A DNA stretch of 64,000 nucleotides from Parvimonas sp. oral taxon 393 str. F0440 (GCA_000223315.2 AFUS01000004.1:496001-560000), one strand, 5' to 3'; shown: positions 51,045 to 62,250, counted from the first letter of the stretch. A program made the numbers and translations. Notes: generated from the sequence alone by a model not told the origin.

Positions 51045-51440
51045 TTGGCAATTAAGAAACAAAAAGCTCGTGTTAAAAGAAGAGAGCGTAAAAATATTGA
51101 AAAAGGACAAGCTCATATCGTTTCTTCATTTAATAACACTATGGTAACTCTTAGTGACTTAAATGGTAATGTGATTTCTTGGGCTAGTGCTGGACAATTA
51201 GGCTTTAGAGGATCAAGAAAATCTACTCCATTTGCTGCACAACAAGCTGCTGAAGAAGCTGCAAAAAAAGCTATGGAACATGGACTAAAAGTTGTAGAGG
51301 TTTATGTTAAAGGACCTGGATCAGGTAGAGAAGCTGCTATTAGATCATTACAAGCTACTGGACTTGAAGTTAGTTTAATTAAGGATGTTACTCCAATTCC
51401 ACATAATGGTTGTAGACCACCAAAGAGAAGAAGAGTGTAA
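51045..51440 (+). CDS. rpsK: 30S ribosomal protein S11
   Basis: 131 residues from TTG 51045, with AAGGAGGG upstream. It has [20 protein letters not shown] and ends [18 protein letters not shown]. The expected next gene rpsD (S4) is missing between here and rpoA. Confidence 0.97.
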   Translation: MAIKKQKARVKRRERKNIEKGQAHIVSSFNNTMVTLSDLNGNVISWASAGQLGFRGSRKSTPFAAQQAAEEAAKKAMEHGLKVVEVYVKGPGSGREAAIRSLQATGLEVSLIKDVTPIPHNGCRPPKRRRV

Positions 51441-51502
51441 TTGTAAACTTTTAAAGGTATTTAAAAGTTTCAATATGAATTAGACTAAGGAGGATAAAGT
51501 CT

Positions 51503-52444
51503 ATGACAGAAGATTTAAATACAAATATTGAAGTTTTAGATATAGATCTTGAGAAAAACTATGGTAAATTTGCTATAATGCCTCTTGATAGAGGATATGG
51601 TACTACACTAGGAAATTCCATGAGGAGAGTGCTTTTGGGTTCTCTTCCTGGATCTGCCATAGCAACTGTGAAGATTGATGGTGTTGGACATGAGTTTACA
51701 ACTATTAAAGGTTCGATTGCTGATGTTCCTGAAATATTAATAAATATTAAAGGAATTGCATTAAAGAAATTTAATGATGAACCTGTAATATTAGAATTGA
51801 ATGTGAAAGGTCCAAAAGTTGTAACAGCTGGAGATATTTCTGAAAATCAAAATGTTGAAATAGCTAATAAAGATCATTATATAACAACTCTTAATGAAGA
51901 GGGAGAAATCAGAATGGATTTATTAGTCTTAAATGGTAAAGGCTATAGAGTTAGCGATTTGAATAAAGAATATTGCGATATTAATTCAATAGCAGTGGAT
52001 TCTTCTTTTTCTCCTGTAAAGAAAGTAAACTTTATGGTAGGAAATACTAGAGTTGGACAAAGTATAGATTTTGACAAGCTTGAAATTGAAGTTTGGACAA
52101 ATGGAACTATTACTCCACAAGAAGCTCTTTCAACAGGTGCTGGAATTTTTATAGATTACTTAAGTCTATTTAGATCACTACCAGACATTAATCTTGATAA
52201 TTCAAGTATAAAAGATGGTAAAAATTTAGACACTAATAGTGTTTTATCAAAGAGTGTTGAAGAATTAGATTTATCCCTTAGAAGTTTTAACTGCTTGAAA
52301 AGAGCAAATCTTGATACAGTTAAAGATATTATTTCACAAGATATAGAACAACTAAAGAAAATTAAAAACTTTGGTAAAAAATCTGTAGAAGAAGTAGTAG
52401 ATAAAATGCATGAATTAGGTTTAAAATTTTTAGATGAAGAATAA
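51503..52444 (+). CDS. rpoA: DNA-directed RNA polymerase subunit alpha
   Basis: 313 residues. The N-terminal domain has [13 protein letters not shown]-like [15 protein letters not shown] (dimer and beta contacts). The C-terminal domain (about 245-313) has [20 protein letters not shown] and [12 protein letters not shown], which binds UP elements and activators. It lies 62 bp after rpsK with AAGGAGG before the ATG. Confidence 0.97.
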   Translation: MTEDLNTNIEVLDIDLEKNYGKFAIMPLDRGYGTTLGNSMRRVLLGSLPGSAIATVKIDGVGHEFTTIKGSIADVPEILINIKGIALKKFNDEPVILELNVKGPKVVTAGDISENQNVEIANKDHYITTLNEEGEIRMDLLVLNGKGYRVSDLNKEYCDINSIAVDSSFSPVKKVNFMVGNTRVGQSIDFDKLEIEVWTNGTITPQEALSTGAGIFIDYLSLFRSLPDINLDNSSIKDGKNLDTNSVLSKSVEELDLSLRSFNCLKRANLDTVKDIISQDIEQLKKIKNFGKKSVEEVVDKMHELGLKFLDEE

Positions 52445-52461
52445 AAAGAGGAGGTAGTACT

Positions 52462-52806
52462 TTGGCTAATTTAAGAAAACTTGGACGTAGAGCTGATCAC
52501 AGAGATGCGATGCTTAGAAATCAAGTTCAATCTCTTTTTGAAAACGGAAAGATTGAAACTACGTTAACAAGAGCGAAGGAAACTAGAAGAGTAGCTGAAA
52601 AAATGATAACTCTTGGTAAAAAAGGCGATCTTCACGCAAGAAGACAAGCTTTAGCTTATATTTACAAGACTGAAACAGTTCATAAGCTATTCGAAGAAAT
52701 TGCTCCACTTTATAAAGAAAGAAATGGTGGATATACAAGAATATTAAAGCTAGGACCTAGACAAGGGGACGCAGCTGAAATGGCGATTTTAGAATTAGTA
52801 AAATAA
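52462..52806 (+). CDS. rplQ: 50S ribosomal protein L17
   Basis: 114 residues from TTG 52462, with GAGGAGG upstream: [20 protein letters not shown], and [20 protein letters not shown] at the end. It is the last gene of the superoperon and is followed by a terminator. Confidence 0.97.
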   Translation: MANLRKLGRRADHRDAMLRNQVQSLFENGKIETTLTRAKETRRVAEKMITLGKKGDLHARRQALAYIYKTETVHKLFEEIAPLYKERNGGYTRILKLGPRQGDAAEMAILELVK

Positions 52807-52844
52807 TTTGCTTAAAAGCTAATATTAGATTTTAATATAAAATT

Positions 52845-52876
52845 AAAAAAGGCACTGATTTTTCAGTGTCTTTTTT
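52845..52876 (+). terminator. terminator of the ribosomal superoperon
   Basis: GGCACTGA (52851-52858), short T loop, TCAGTGTC (52863-52870), six T; the A-tract upstream also pairs. Confidence 0.85.
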
Positions 52877-53120
52877 GTGTATAAATAAGAATTTCTTAAG
52901 AATAAAATCTTTTCAAAGTTTGTAAAATAGATTTTTAGTATTAAATGAATTATTTTTTATATTTAATTAAATTTAGAAATTGATAAATGATTGTAAAAAA
53001 ATTAGAGAAATTTTATTTTTTAATAACATAATATTTTAAGACTTTTTATTATGTTTTCTTGTAATTTATAGGATTTTGGAGTATAATTATGTTGATATAT
53101 TTTTTAAATAATGGAGTTTT
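52877..53120. other. AT-rich intergenic region
   Basis: About 244 bp between the ribosomal terminator and the cysteine desulfurase gene. A GTATAATTA -10-like sequence occurs near 53082; nothing else is recognised. Confidence 0.45.
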
Positions 53121-54262
53121 ATGTATATGAATAATATTATTTATTTTGATAATTTTGCAACTACAAGCTTAAATGAAGAAATTTTTAATGAAATGAAAGA
53201 GTTTTTAGTTTATAATTATTCTAATCCTTCATCAATTTATGAATTTGCACAAAAATCTAGAGTTGCTATTGAAAAGTCAAGAGAAAATATTGCTAATTAC
53301 ATAAATGCAGAAAAAAATGAATTATTTTTACATCAGGTGGAACTGAAGCGGATAATTGGGCAATTTTTGGTACTACAATGTTTAAAGGTAAAAAAAGTGG
53401 TCATATAATATTAACTGCATTTGAACATTCAGCTATTATTGAGAGTGCAAAATTTTTAGAAAAAATAGGATTTGATGTTAGTTTTGTATTTCCTAATAAA
53501 GATGGCTTTATTGATGCAAGTGATGTTCTAGATGTAATAAGAGATGATACAATTTTAGTTTCTATTATGTATGTTAATAATGAAGTAGGAACTATTCAAG
53601 ATATAAAGAAAATTTGTTGTCTTGTTAAGGAAAAAAATCCTAATATAATATTTCATACTGATGCAGTTCAAGCACTTTCTGAAATAGTAATTGATGTAAA
53701 AGATTTGAATATAGATTTGCTTTCTATTTCAGGACATAAGGTACATGCACCAAAAGGTATAGGTGCATTATATATAAAATCAGGAACTGAAATAGAAAAT
53801 TTTATATTTGGTGGTAGTCAAGAACGCTCAAGACGAGCAGGAACGGAGAATGTTGCAGGGATTGTTGCCTTTTCAAAAGCTATAGATATTTTGAAAGAGT
53901 CAAGAGAGAAAAATGTTTATAAAAGATTTGAATTAAGGGAATATTTTTTAAGAAAACTTAAAGAAAATTCCATTAGTTTTGATATAAATGGAGCACTCGA
54001 AAATAGATATTCTGGAAATATAAATATTTCGTTTAAAGGCGTAGATAAGGAAATGTTTATTATGAGTATGGATTTTAAAGGGATATGTATTTCAGGAGGT
54101 TCTGCTTGTAGTAGTGGTGCTGTTGAAAATTCACATGTTTTAACTGCTATGGGGATTGATGAAGAATTAAAGAGTAGTGCGGTTAGGATTAGTTTTGGAG
54201 AAAATAATACATTTAAAGAAATAGATGAATTTATTATAGCTTTAAAAGAAATAATTAATTAG
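53121..54262 (+). CDS. cysteine desulfurase, NifS/IscS family (frameshifted)
   Basis: PLP enzyme of about 380 residues that takes sulfur from cysteine for Fe-S clusters or tRNA thiolation. The frame breaks at the five-T run 53325-53329; a sixth T gives NELFFTSGGTEADNWAIFG, the conserved PLP-phosphate loop. The PLP lysine is in SISGHKVHAPKG (about residue 207) and the catalytic Cys in SGGSACSSGAVENSH (about 328). The start is ATG 53121 or 53127. No scaffold (IscU) or MnmA/ThiI gene is adjacent, so the sulfur acceptor is open. An AI-2E family gene follows 11 bp later. Confidence 0.9.
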
Positions 54263-54273
54263 ATGGAGGTTTT

Positions 54274-55476
54274 ATGCCGGTTTTTGATTTGATTTTAAAT
54301 ATTAGTATAAAGATATTAGTTGCAATTTTATTGATTGTTGGAATTTATGTTTTTATACAATTTTCAAATAAAAATTTAGAAAAAAATGAACAAATAAGAT
54401 TAAATAAGCTAAAGATTTTAAGGATAATTATTTATATTTTATCAGTATTAGGAATAAGCTATTTGTTTAAGAATTATCCAATTTTAAGGATAACTTTATT
54501 TACATTTATAGCATCTGTTATTATTGCTTATATTTTAAATCCTTTTATGAAGTTTTTGGAGAGAAAAAATATAAAAAGATTATATGCTATAATTATTATT
54601 TATATTACAATTGCATTAGCAATATTCATTTTAGCTATAGGAATATTTCCAAGTACATTTAAACAATTTAAGAATTTATTATTTAATTTGCCGGATATGG
54701 TTAGAAATTTTGTAGATTATAGTGATAGTATTAGAAAAAATTTATTTACTGATGTTCCGTTTGTTAGTCAAATGATTACTAGTATAAATGGACAACTTGT
54801 AAAGATGGCGAATACAATTTTATCTGCTTCAGGAACATGGATAACAGGAATGGTTGCGGGGATTACAAGTTTTATAGGAATAGTTATTCAATTGATTTTA
54901 ATTCCGGTTATAACATTTTATTTGTTACTTGAAAAGGATAAAATTTTAGATGTAATAAGTAGAAGTGTTCCTGATAGATATGAAACTTTTTTAGTAAAAA
55001 CTTGGAGAGAAATTGATGAATCCTTATCTATGTTTGTAAGAGGAAGAATTATAATGGCAATTTTTGTTGGAGTTGCAACTATGATTTATTTAATGGCTTT
55101 TGGAATAGAGTTTTCTTTTGTAATTGGTGTTATAACATGTGTAGCAGATATTATTCCTTATATTGGCCCGTTTTTAGGATTTGTACCTGCAGTTTTATTA
55201 GCTTTATTTAAAGGTCCTTTTACTGCTTTATGGGTTGCAGCTCTATTCTGTTTTGTTCAATGGCTTGAAAATAATATTTTAGGGCCAAAGATACTTGGAG
55301 ACAGTACAGGAATGCATCCGCTTATAGTTTTAATACTATTGATTTTAGGTGGAGGAATGTTTGGGGTTTTAGGTATGATTTTCTCTGTACCTGTCGCTGC
55401 TGTGATTAAAATTATATACAAAAATACAAAACCATATGTAAAAAAATATTTATTTAAAGATAAATTGGAAAATTAA
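54274..55476 (+). CDS. AI-2E family transporter (PerM/YtvI-like)
   Basis: 400-residue membrane protein with about eight helices. Two or three helices are at the N-terminus, then SVIIAYILNPFMKFLERKN, a long extracellular or cytosolic loop, and the conserved C-terminal part VADIIPYIGPFLGFVPAVLL and LGGGMFGVLGMIFSVPVAAV. The family includes autoinducer-2 exporters and Na+/H+ antiporters, so the cargo is not predictable. GGAGG precedes the ATG, with alaS 9 bp downstream. Confidence 0.88.
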   Translation: MPVFDLILNISIKILVAILLIVGIYVFIQFSNKNLEKNEQIRLNKLKILRIIIYILSVLGISYLFKNYPILRITLFTFIASVIIAYILNPFMKFLERKNIKRLYAIIIIYITIALAIFILAIGIFPSTFKQFKNLLFNLPDMVRNFVDYSDSIRKNLFTDVPFVSQMITSINGQLVKMANTILSASGTWITGMVAGITSFIGIVIQLILIPVITFYLLLEKDKILDVISRSVPDRYETFLVKTWREIDESLSMFVRGRIIMAIFVGVATMIYLMAFGIEFSFVIGVITCVADIIPYIGPFLGFVPAVLLALFKGPFTALWVAALFCFVQWLENNILGPKILGDSTGMHPLIVLILLILGGGMFGVLGMIFSVPVAAVIKIIYKNTKPYVKKYLFKDKLEN

Positions 55477-55485
55477 GAGGGATAT

Positions 55486-58092
55486 ATGAGAAGATTAGGT
55501 TTAAATGAAATTAGAGAAGAATATTTAGAGTTTTTTGAGAGTAAGGGACATTTGCGTTTAAAGAGTTATCCTTTAATTCCAAATAATGATAAAAGTTTAT
55601 TACTTATAAATGCCGGTATGGCTCCATTAAAAGACTATTTTACCGGTGTTAAAAAGATGAGTAAAAATAGAGCAACTTCTAGTCAAAAATGTATTAGAAC
55701 GGCTGATATTGACAATGTAGGAAAAACTCAAAGACATGGCACTTTTTTTGAAATGTTAGGTAATTTCTCTTTTGGAGATTATTTTAAGAGAGAAGCTATA
55801 ACTTGGGCTTGGGAATTTTTGACAGAAAAGTTAGAAATGGATAAGAATTTATTATCCGTTACAGTTTATGAAGAAGATGATGAAGCTTATGATATTTGGA
55901 GAAATGAAGTTGGACTACCAGCAGAAAAAATTCAAAGACTTGGTAAAGAAGATAATTTCTGGGAATTAGAAGTTGGTCCTTGTGGTCCATGTTCTGAAAT
56001 CATGTATGATAGAGGAGAAAAATATACAAATCCTGATGATAGATTTATGGAAATTTGGAATTTGGTTTTTACTCAATTTAATAAGGACAAAGATGGAAAT
56101 TATCATAGATTGGAACATCCAAATATTGATACCGGAATGGGACTCGAAAGACTTACTTTAGTTTTAGAAGAAAAGGACAATATATTTGAGATAGGCTTAG
56201 TTGATACTATAATAAAGAAAATTGAAGAAATTTCAAGGGTTAAATATAAATCAAATGAAATTTCTGATATTTCTATTAGGGTAATTGCAGATCATGCCAG
56301 AGCTATGACGTTTTTAATATATGATGGTGTAATTCCAAGTAATGAACAAAGAGGATATGTTCTAAGAAGACTTATAAGACGTGCTGCAAGACATGGTAAA
56401 TTATTGGGGATTAAGGATAATTTTTTAGTTGATGTTTCAAAAGTTGTTATGGAAGCTTATAATATGGAATATCCAGAATTGTTGGAGGATAGAGAAAGAA
56501 TATTCAAAATTCTAAATGCAGAAGAGTCTAAATTTCAAGAAACTATTGAACAAGGACTAGGTATACTAAATTCATATATTGAAGAAGAAAAATCAAAAAA
56601 TTCTAAAATTTTACCGGGAGATAAGGCATTTAAGTTGTATGATACTTATGGATTCCCGTTGGATTTGACAAAGGAAATTTTAGAAGAAGAAAAAATGACA
56701 GTTGATGAAGAAGCTTTTAACAAAAATATGCAGGATCAAAAGATTAGAGCAAGAGAAGGAAGAAATGTTTCATCAGCCGGGTGGAGTGAAAAAAATACTG
56801 ATTATTTAAAAGCATTAGAAACAACAGAATTTTTGGGTTATACTGAAAATGAATGTCTAGGAAAAGTAATAAAATTATTTAAAGATGAAGCAGAAGTTTC
56901 AACTTTAAGTCAAGGAGATAAAGCTCTTTTAGTTTCTGATAAAACTGTTTTCTATGGAGAAGGTGGAGGACAAGTTGGAGATATCGGAATTATTGTTGGC
57001 GAAAACTGTAAGATTAAGGTTTTAGATACTAAGAAAAATAAAAACAATGGAATATTCCATAGTGTAGAAGTAATTAGTGGGAATGTTAAGCTAAATGATG
57101 AATTAACATTTAAAATTGATGTTAATAATAGACGTGATATTATGAAAAATCACTCTGCTACACATCTATTACATCAAGCATTAATTGAAGTATTAGGAAA
57201 TCATATTAATCAAGCAGGTTCATTAGTAGATGCAAATAAATTAAGATTTGATATTACACATTTTGAGGCTGTAAGTCAAGAAGATTTAAAAAGAGTTGAA
57301 CAAATAGTTAATGATAAAATTGCTTTAAATCTTGATACAACTATAAAGGAAATGACTTTAGAAGAATCCTCAAAAATGGGAGCCATTGGACTTTTTGAAG
57401 ACAAATATAAAGATGTTGTAAGAGTTGTATCATTTGGTGGTTGGTCAATAGAACTTTGTGGTGGAACTCATGTAAAAAATGTTAGTGAAATTCAAATGTT
57501 CAAAATAATCTCAGAATCAAGTGTTGCAGCAGGAGTTAGAAGAATTGAGGCTATTACAGGTAGAAATGTTTATGAATATTTAAAGAAAACTGAAAATCAA
57601 ATTGAAGAAGTTTCAAATGTCTTAAAATGTAAAAAGTCAGAATTGATTTCTAAAGTAGTCTCATTAACTGAAGATATTAAGTCATTGGAAAAAGAATTAA
57701 AAGAAATAAAATCACAAATGGCTTTAAGCAGTTTAGATTCATTTATAGCTGAAAAGAAAGAAATAGAGGGTATTTCTTTTATAGCAAAAAAAGTAGAATT
57801 TGAAAATCAAAATGATTTAAGAGATTTAATTGATAAATTAAGAGATAAACTGGGTACAAGTGTAATAGTGTTTGCTAATGTTTATCAAGAAAAACTTACT
57901 TTTACTGTAGGAGTAAGTAAAGATTTGAATGCAAGAAAAATTAATGCTGGAAATATTGTTAAAGAGGTTGCGAAACTTGTTGGCGGTAATGGTGGTGGAA
58001 GACCGGACATTGCATCCGCCGGAGGTAAGGACTTAAGTAAAGTTGATTTTGCATTAGAAAAGTCAGAAGAGATTTTAAAAGCTCAATTTTAA
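55486..58092 (+). CDS. alaS: alanyl-tRNA synthetase
   Basis: 868 residues, normal length. The class II catalytic domain starts with [14 protein letters not shown], and [14 protein letters not shown] and GMGLERL follow. The editing domain has HSATHLLH (about 556) and CGGTH (about 657), the zinc ligands for removing Ser/Gly from tRNA-Ala. The C-terminal DHHA1/C-Ala domain ends with [15 protein letters not shown]. No T-box leader is seen upstream; the gene is joined to the preceding genes by a 9-bp gap. Confidence 0.97.
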   Translation: MRRLGLNEIREEYLEFFESKGHLRLKSYPLIPNNDKSLLLINAGMAPLKDYFTGVKKMSKNRATSSQKCIRTADIDNVGKTQRHGTFFEMLGNFSFGDYFKREAITWAWEFLTEKLEMDKNLLSVTVYEEDDEAYDIWRNEVGLPAEKIQRLGKEDNFWELEVGPCGPCSEIMYDRGEKYTNPDDRFMEIWNLVFTQFNKDKDGNYHRLEHPNIDTGMGLERLTLVLEEKDNIFEIGLVDTIIKKIEEISRVKYKSNEISDISIRVIADHARAMTFLIYDGVIPSNEQRGYVLRRLIRRAARHGKLLGIKDNFLVDVSKVVMEAYNMEYPELLEDRERIFKILNAEESKFQETIEQGLGILNSYIEEEKSKNSKILPGDKAFKLYDTYGFPLDLTKEILEEEKMTVDEEAFNKNMQDQKIRAREGRNVSSAGWSEKNTDYLKALETTEFLGYTENECLGKVIKLFKDEAEVSTLSQGDKALLVSDKTVFYGEGGGQVGDIGIIVGENCKIKVLDTKKNKNNGIFHSVEVISGNVKLNDELTFKIDVNNRRDIMKNHSATHLLHQALIEVLGNHINQAGSLVDANKLRFDITHFEAVSQEDLKRVEQIVNDKIALNLDTTIKEMTLEESSKMGAIGLFEDKYKDVVRVVSFGGWSIELCGGTHVKNVSEIQMFKIISESSVAAGVRRIEAITGRNVYEYLKKTENQIEEVSNVLKCKKSELISKVVSLTEDIKSLEKELKEIKSQMALSSLDSFIAEKKEIEGISFIAKKVEFENQNDLRDLIDKLRDKLGTSVIVFANVYQEKLTFTVGVSKDLNARKINAGNIVKEVAKLVGGNGGGRPDIASAGGKDLSKVDFALEKSEEILKAQF

Positions 58093-58109
58093 AAAATAGG
58101 AGGGGTTAT

Positions 58110-58361
58110 ATGTCAAACGAATTTAATGAAACTATGAGAATAGAAATACCAAGTGATAAGAAAAGTGTTAAAGAAATAATAAAAATTGTGTATTCAGCAC
58201 TTGAAAATAAGGGATATAATCCTAAAAATCAAATTATAGGATATATTCTTTCAGGTGATCCTACTTACATCACTAGCTATAATAATGCTAGAGGGTTAAT
58301 TAGACAAGTTAGTAGAGATGAAATACTTGAAGAATTTTTAGAAAATTATATAAAAGATTAA
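58110..58361 (+). CDS. ireB: IreB family regulatory protein (UPF0297)
   Basis: 83 residues with [40 protein letters not shown] and [20 protein letters not shown]. In Enterococcus, IreB is a substrate of the Ser/Thr kinase IreK and affects cephalosporin resistance. It always follows alaS in Firmicutes and precedes ruvX. AGGAGG precedes the ATG; a GC-rich hairpin follows the stop. Confidence 0.93.
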   Translation: MSNEFNETMRIEIPSDKKSVKEIIKIVYSALENKGYNPKNQIIGYILSGDPTYITSYNNARGLIRQVSRDEILEEFLENYIKD

Positions 58362-58367
58362 TTTTTT

Positions 58368-58397
58368 CCCGGCAAAATTCTTTGCCGGGGCTTTTGC
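58368..58397 (+). terminator. GC-rich hairpin between ireB and ruvX
   Basis: CCCGGCAAA (58368-58376), ATTC loop, TTTGCCGGG (58381-58389), then GCTTTT. Perfect nine-pair stem; the T-tail is weak, so it may attenuate rather than end transcription. Confidence 0.7.
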
Positions 58398-58420
58398 ATA
58401 ACACAATAAAAGGGGTATTT

Positions 58421-58846
58421 ATGAATAGATATATGGCTTTAGATGTAGGTGATAGAACTATAGGAGTTGCTATTAGTGATCCTTTGTTCATCATGGCAGA
58501 AGGGCATAGTACAATTTTTAGAGAAAGTCTTGAAAAAGACCTTGATTCTCTAAAAGATATAATTATTAAAGAAGATATAATTAAAATTGTTGTTGGGCTT
58601 CCAAAGAATATGAATAATACTATTGGTCCACAAGGTGAAAAAGTTTTGTCTTTTGTTGAAGAATTGAAAAATTTTTTAAAGGAAAATAATTTTGATATAG
58701 AAATAGTTATGCAAGATGAAAGACTTACAACTGTCAGTGCCGAAAGAATTTTAATTGAGGGAAATATGAGCAGAAAGAAAAGAAAAAAAGTAATAGATAA
58801 AGTTGCTGCTACATATATTTTACAAGGGTATTTGGATAGAAAATAG
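58421..58846 (+). CDS. ruvX: Holliday junction resolvase-like protein RuvX/YqgF
   Basis: 141 residues from ATG 58421 ([20 protein letters not shown]), chosen because AAAGGGG is just upstream and the longer frame from 58382 would begin inside the hairpin. RNase H-like fold with the catalytic Asp in [18 protein letters not shown], and [13 protein letters not shown]. In bacteria YqgF processes the 5' end of 16S rRNA; the recombinase name is historical. Confidence 0.93.
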   Translation: MNRYMALDVGDRTIGVAISDPLFIMAEGHSTIFRESLEKDLDSLKDIIIKEDIIKIVVGLPKNMNNTIGPQGEKVLSFVEELKNFLKENNFDIEIVMQDERLTTVSAERILIEGNMSRKKRKKVIDKVAATYILQGYLDRK

Positions 58847-58856
58847 GAGTGATATT

Positions 58857-59099
58857 TTGGAGCGTTTTGAAGCTTTTGATGAAAATGGAAAGAAAGTTAT
58901 CTTTGAATTAGTAGAAACTTTTGGTATGAATGATAGTGAATACGCAGTTTTGAATTCTAAAGATGACCTTAATACATATATTTTAAAAATTGTATATGAT
59001 AAGGATGGTAATATTAATCTGGAAGGTATTGATGATGAAGAACTTTCCGATGCGATTGAGGTTTATGAAGAATTAAAGTCAGAAAAAGAAGAAAATTAG
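58857..59099 (+). CDS. DUF1292 family protein (YrzB-like)
   Basis: 80 residues from TTG 58857, with TAGGAGT upstream. The longer frame starting at 58803 lies inside ruvX and is not conserved. Acidic protein: ERFEAFDENGKKVIFELVET, SEYAVLNSKDDLNTYILKIV and a Glu-rich end. The family has no known biochemical role but always sits in the alaS-ireB-ruvX group. Confidence 0.87.
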   Translation: MERFEAFDENGKKVIFELVETFGMNDSEYAVLNSKDDLNTYILKIVYDKDGNINLEGIDDEELSDAIEVYEELKSEKEEN

Positions 59100-59114
59100 A
59101 AAAGGAGATTCATT

Positions 59115-59558
59115 ATGGAAGTAAAAGAAATGAAAAAGTTGTTGGTAGAAAACAACTATAAGATTACTAAACAAAGAGAAATCGTGTTTAATGTTTTGAA
59201 TGAAAACAAAGGTAATCATTTAAGTCCAGAAGAACTACATGAAATAGCCAGTAAATATGATAAAGATTTAGGAATTGCTACTGTTTATCGTACACTTGTT
59301 ATTTTTGATAAGATGAATATAGTTCATAAATTGGATTTTGATGATAAAAGATATAGATATGAAATTATAAGAGATGATGATAAACATCAACATCATCACC
59401 TAATTTGTAAAGATTGTGGAAAAATAATTGAAGTTGAAGAAGATTATTTGGAAACTTTAGAACAAATTATTGAAGAAAAATATAAATTTGAAATTATGAA
59501 TCACGATTTAAAATTCTATGGAAAGTGTTCAGATTGTTTAAATCTTGAAAAGAAATAG
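59115..59558 (+). CDS. Fur-family metal-dependent transcriptional repressor
   Basis: 147 residues. N-terminal winged helix ([36 protein letters not shown]). The regulatory site is in [14 protein letters not shown], with structural zinc cysteines in ICKDCG and GKCSDC. The family includes iron (Fur), zinc (Zur) and peroxide (PerR) sensors; the sequence alone does not decide which. It lies between DUF1292 and rnjA, in the same transcription unit. Confidence 0.9.
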   Translation: MEVKEMKKLLVENNYKITKQREIVFNVLNENKGNHLSPEELHEIASKYDKDLGIATVYRTLVIFDKMNIVHKLDFDDKRYRYEIIRDDDKHQHHHLICKDCGKIIEVEEDYLETLEQIIEEKYKFEIMNHDLKFYGKCSDCLNLEKK

Positions 59559-59566
59559 AGGATATC

Positions 59567-61239
59567 GTGGTGCAAAAAAATAAAAAGAAAACTTTAAAGA
59601 TGATACCCTTAGGAGGAGTCGGTGAAATAGGTAAAAATATGTCTATTTTGGAATACGATGATGAAATTATCATTTTGGATTGTGGAATGACTTTTCCGGA
59701 TGATGATATGCCCGGAATAGATATTGTAATTCCTGATATTACCTATTTGATGAAAAATATTGATAGGGTAAAAGCTCTTTTTTTGACGCATGGACACGAA
59801 GATCACATCGGAGCCGTCCCATATATACTAAAAAAATAAATGTACCGGTTTATGGAACTAAATTGACTTTAGGGCTTGTTGAAAGTAAACTGCAGGAACA
59901 TAATATCGGTAAAGAAAATTTACATTTGGTAAATGCAGGTGAAACTATAAAAACTAAACATTTTTCTGTTGAGTTTATAAGAGCATGTCATAGCATACCG
60001 GACAGTGTAAGTTTTGGAATAAAGACTCCTGTTGGAAATATAATTTTTACTGGAGATTTCAAAATTGATTACACACCTATTGATGGAGATAAAATGGATT
60101 TACATCGTATTGCTCAATGGGGAATGGACGGAGTTATGCTCTTATGTGCAGATAGTACTAATGTTGAAAGACCGGGATATACAATGAGTGAAAGTTCTGT
60201 AGGAGATACTTTTATTGAACTTTTTAGTAAAGCACAAGGAAGGATTATTGTTGCAACATTTGCTTCTAATTTACATCGTGTACAACAAATAATAAAAGCA
60301 GCGGAAAAATTTAAGCGAAAAGTTGCGGTTTCAGGTCGTTCTATGGTTAATGTTATTAAAGTTGCTACTGAACTAAATAAGTTGGAAATAGAAAAAGATA
60401 CTCTTATTGATTTAAAGAATATTAATAGATATGATGAATCTAAAATTGTACTTTTGATGACAGGAAGTCAAGGGGAACCTATGAGTGCACTAAATAGAAT
60501 GGCTTATGGAGAACACAAAAAACTTGTATTGACTGAAAATGATACTGTAATTATTTCTGCATCACCAATACCGGGAAATGAAAAAATCTTTTTTGGACTT
60601 GTAAATCGTCTTGTTGAAATGGGGGTTAAAGTAATTCATTCTTCACTTGCAGAGGTTCACGTATCAGGACATGCTTGTCAGGAAGAATTAAAATTAATTC
60701 ACACTTTAGCAAAACCTAAATATTTTATTCCTGTTCATGGAGAATCAAGACATTTAAAAAGACATGCGAAATTAGCAGTTGAAATGGGAATGCCGAAAGA
60801 AAATATATTTATAGGAAGAAATGGGACTGTTTTTGAATTTAACTATAAACAGGAAGGATTTATATCCGGAACTGTTGAATCCGGAAATATCTTAGTTGAC
60901 GGTCTTGGAGTTGGAGATGTTGGAAGTGAAGTTCTTAGAGATAGAAAGCATCTATCAGAAGATGGTATTATAATCGTTATGGTAGTTCTTGAAAAATCCA
61001 GTAAAGAAATTATTTCAGGTCCTGAAATTGTTTCAAGAGGATTTATCTATGTAAGAGAAAATTGGAATCTTGTTTCCGATATGAGAAGAGTTGTCGAAAA
61101 TACTTTAAACATTTGCAAAGAAGATTCTATAACAGATATAGGAACTATGAGATACAATATAAGAAAAGATTTGAATTCTTATATCTACCATGAAATAAAA
61201 AGAGGTCCAATGATTATTCCAATAATTACTGAACTTTAG
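59567..61239 (+). CDS. rnj: ribonuclease J (frameshifted)
   Basis: About 557 residues after repair: beta-lactamase/beta-CASP ribonuclease that degrades and matures mRNA with both endo- and 5'-exonuclease action. The start is GTG 59567 (or 59570). The metal motif [13 protein letters not shown] is near residues 75-87; beta-CASP motifs and the [17 protein letters not shown] segment follow. The frame stops after VPYILKK; adding one A to the seven-A run 59830-59836 gives [20 protein letters not shown] and continues to the end. RNase J is usually essential or important in Firmicutes lacking RNase E, so a sequence error is the likely cause. Confidence 0.93.
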
Positions 61240-61247
61240 GAGGAACT

Positions 61248-61570
61248 ATGAATATTTATAATAGTATTTTAACTTTTTCAAATGATTTTAAAAATTGTGA
61301 TGAAGTTAAGGAATTTAAACGTTTAAAGAAAAAATAGATGAAAATGATGAAAACAAGAAAATTATAGATGATTTTCATAAGAAGTTATATGATTATCAAA
61401 TTGCTAAACAAAACGGGGAAGATGTTGCTGATAGAGAAAAACAACTTAATGATTTGAATGCAATTTTGATGAGTAATTCTGAAATATCAGAATTTATGGC
61501 TGCTGAAGTTAGAATTTCAACTATAATGAATGATATTGTAAAAATGTTGGAAGAAACACTTGCAGAATAA
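61248..61570 (+). CDS. YlbF/YmcA family protein (frameshifted)
   Basis: About 107 residues after repair. The first frame stops after FKRLKKK; one A added to the six-A run 61329-61334 (or to 61325-61327) gives KKIDENDENKKIIDDFHKKL and carries on to MLEETLAE. Helical Com_YlbF domain (YDYQIAKQNGEDVADREKQL, SNSEISEFMAAEVRISTIMN). In B. subtilis YlbF acts with YmcA and YaaT as the Y-complex with RNase Y; here it sits directly behind RNase J. Its stop overlaps the next start (TAATG). Its AGGAGG overlaps the rnj stop. Confidence 0.82.
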
Positions 61571-62208
61571 TGGAAATAGTTGCAAATTATGTTTCTGAAT
61601 ATATCAGAAGTTTAGAACAAAGTAAAGAACCTATTTTAATAGAAATGGAAGAGTATGCTTTTGAAAACAAAGTTCCAATTATAGAGGTAGAAGTTGCAAG
61701 ATTTTTAGAATTTTTGGTAATGCTAAAGAAACCAAAAAGAATTTTGGAAATTGGAACAGCTATAGGTTATTCATCTATAATTATGAATAGGGCTTATCCA
61801 TATTCTACTATTACAACTATTGAAATAGATGAAAAAATTTTTTTAAAAGCTAAAGAATTTATAAAAAAAGCTGGCTGTGATAAAAATATTGATCTTATAT
61901 ATGCAGATGCAAATGACGCTCTAGATTTTATTACAGATAAATATGATATGATTTTTATGGATGCTGCAAAAGGACAATATATGAGTTTTTTTGAAAAGTC
62001 TATAGAAAGATTAAATCATGGTGGAATATTGGTTTCTGATAATATTTTATTTAGAGGTCTTGTTGCAAAAGAGAAAAATAATATAAGAAGAAAAAATACT
62101 ATAGTAAGAAGATTAAAAGAATTTTTAAAAATTATAACAAATAGTGATGAATTTTCAACTACCATTATACCTATAGATGACGGTATGGCTATATGTTATA
62201 AAAAATAG
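61570..62208 (+). CDS. trmR: SAM-dependent O-methyltransferase, TrmR-like
   Basis: 212 residues with the class I SAM fold: ILEIGTAIGYSS (about 58-69), TIEIDEK, and YDMIFMDAAKGQY. Orthologue of B. subtilis YrrM/TrmR, which methylates 5-hydroxyuridine at the wobble base of tRNA to 5-methoxyuridine. The assignment rests on motifs and on the next gene, a U32 protein that makes the hydroxyuridine substrate in B. subtilis. It starts at ATG 61570, overlapping the ylbF-like stop. Confidence 0.82.
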   Translation: MEIVANYVSEYIRSLEQSKEPILIEMEEYAFENKVPIIEVEVARFLEFLVMLKKPKRILEIGTAIGYSSIIMNRAYPYSTITTIEIDEKIFLKAKEFIKKAGCDKNIDLIYADANDALDFITDKYDMIFMDAAKGQYMSFFEKSIERLNHGGILVSDNILFRGLVAKEKNNIRRKNTIVRRLKEFLKIITNSDEFSTTIIPIDDGMAICYKK

Positions 62209-62217
62209 ATTAAATAT

Positions 62218-62250
62218 AAATGGGAATCCAGCTTTTTTGGATTCCTATTT
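62218..62250 (+). terminator. hairpin between trmR and the U32 peptidase gene
   Basis: AAATGGGAATCC (62218-62229) pairs with GGATTCCTATTT (62239-62250) with one G-U. The T-tail is poor, so it may be an attenuator or stabilising hairpin. Confidence 0.55.

Noticed and set aside
54263-55485. T-box leader for alaS
   Set aside because: The space before alaS is only 9 bp after the AI-2E family gene; no T-box motif is present.
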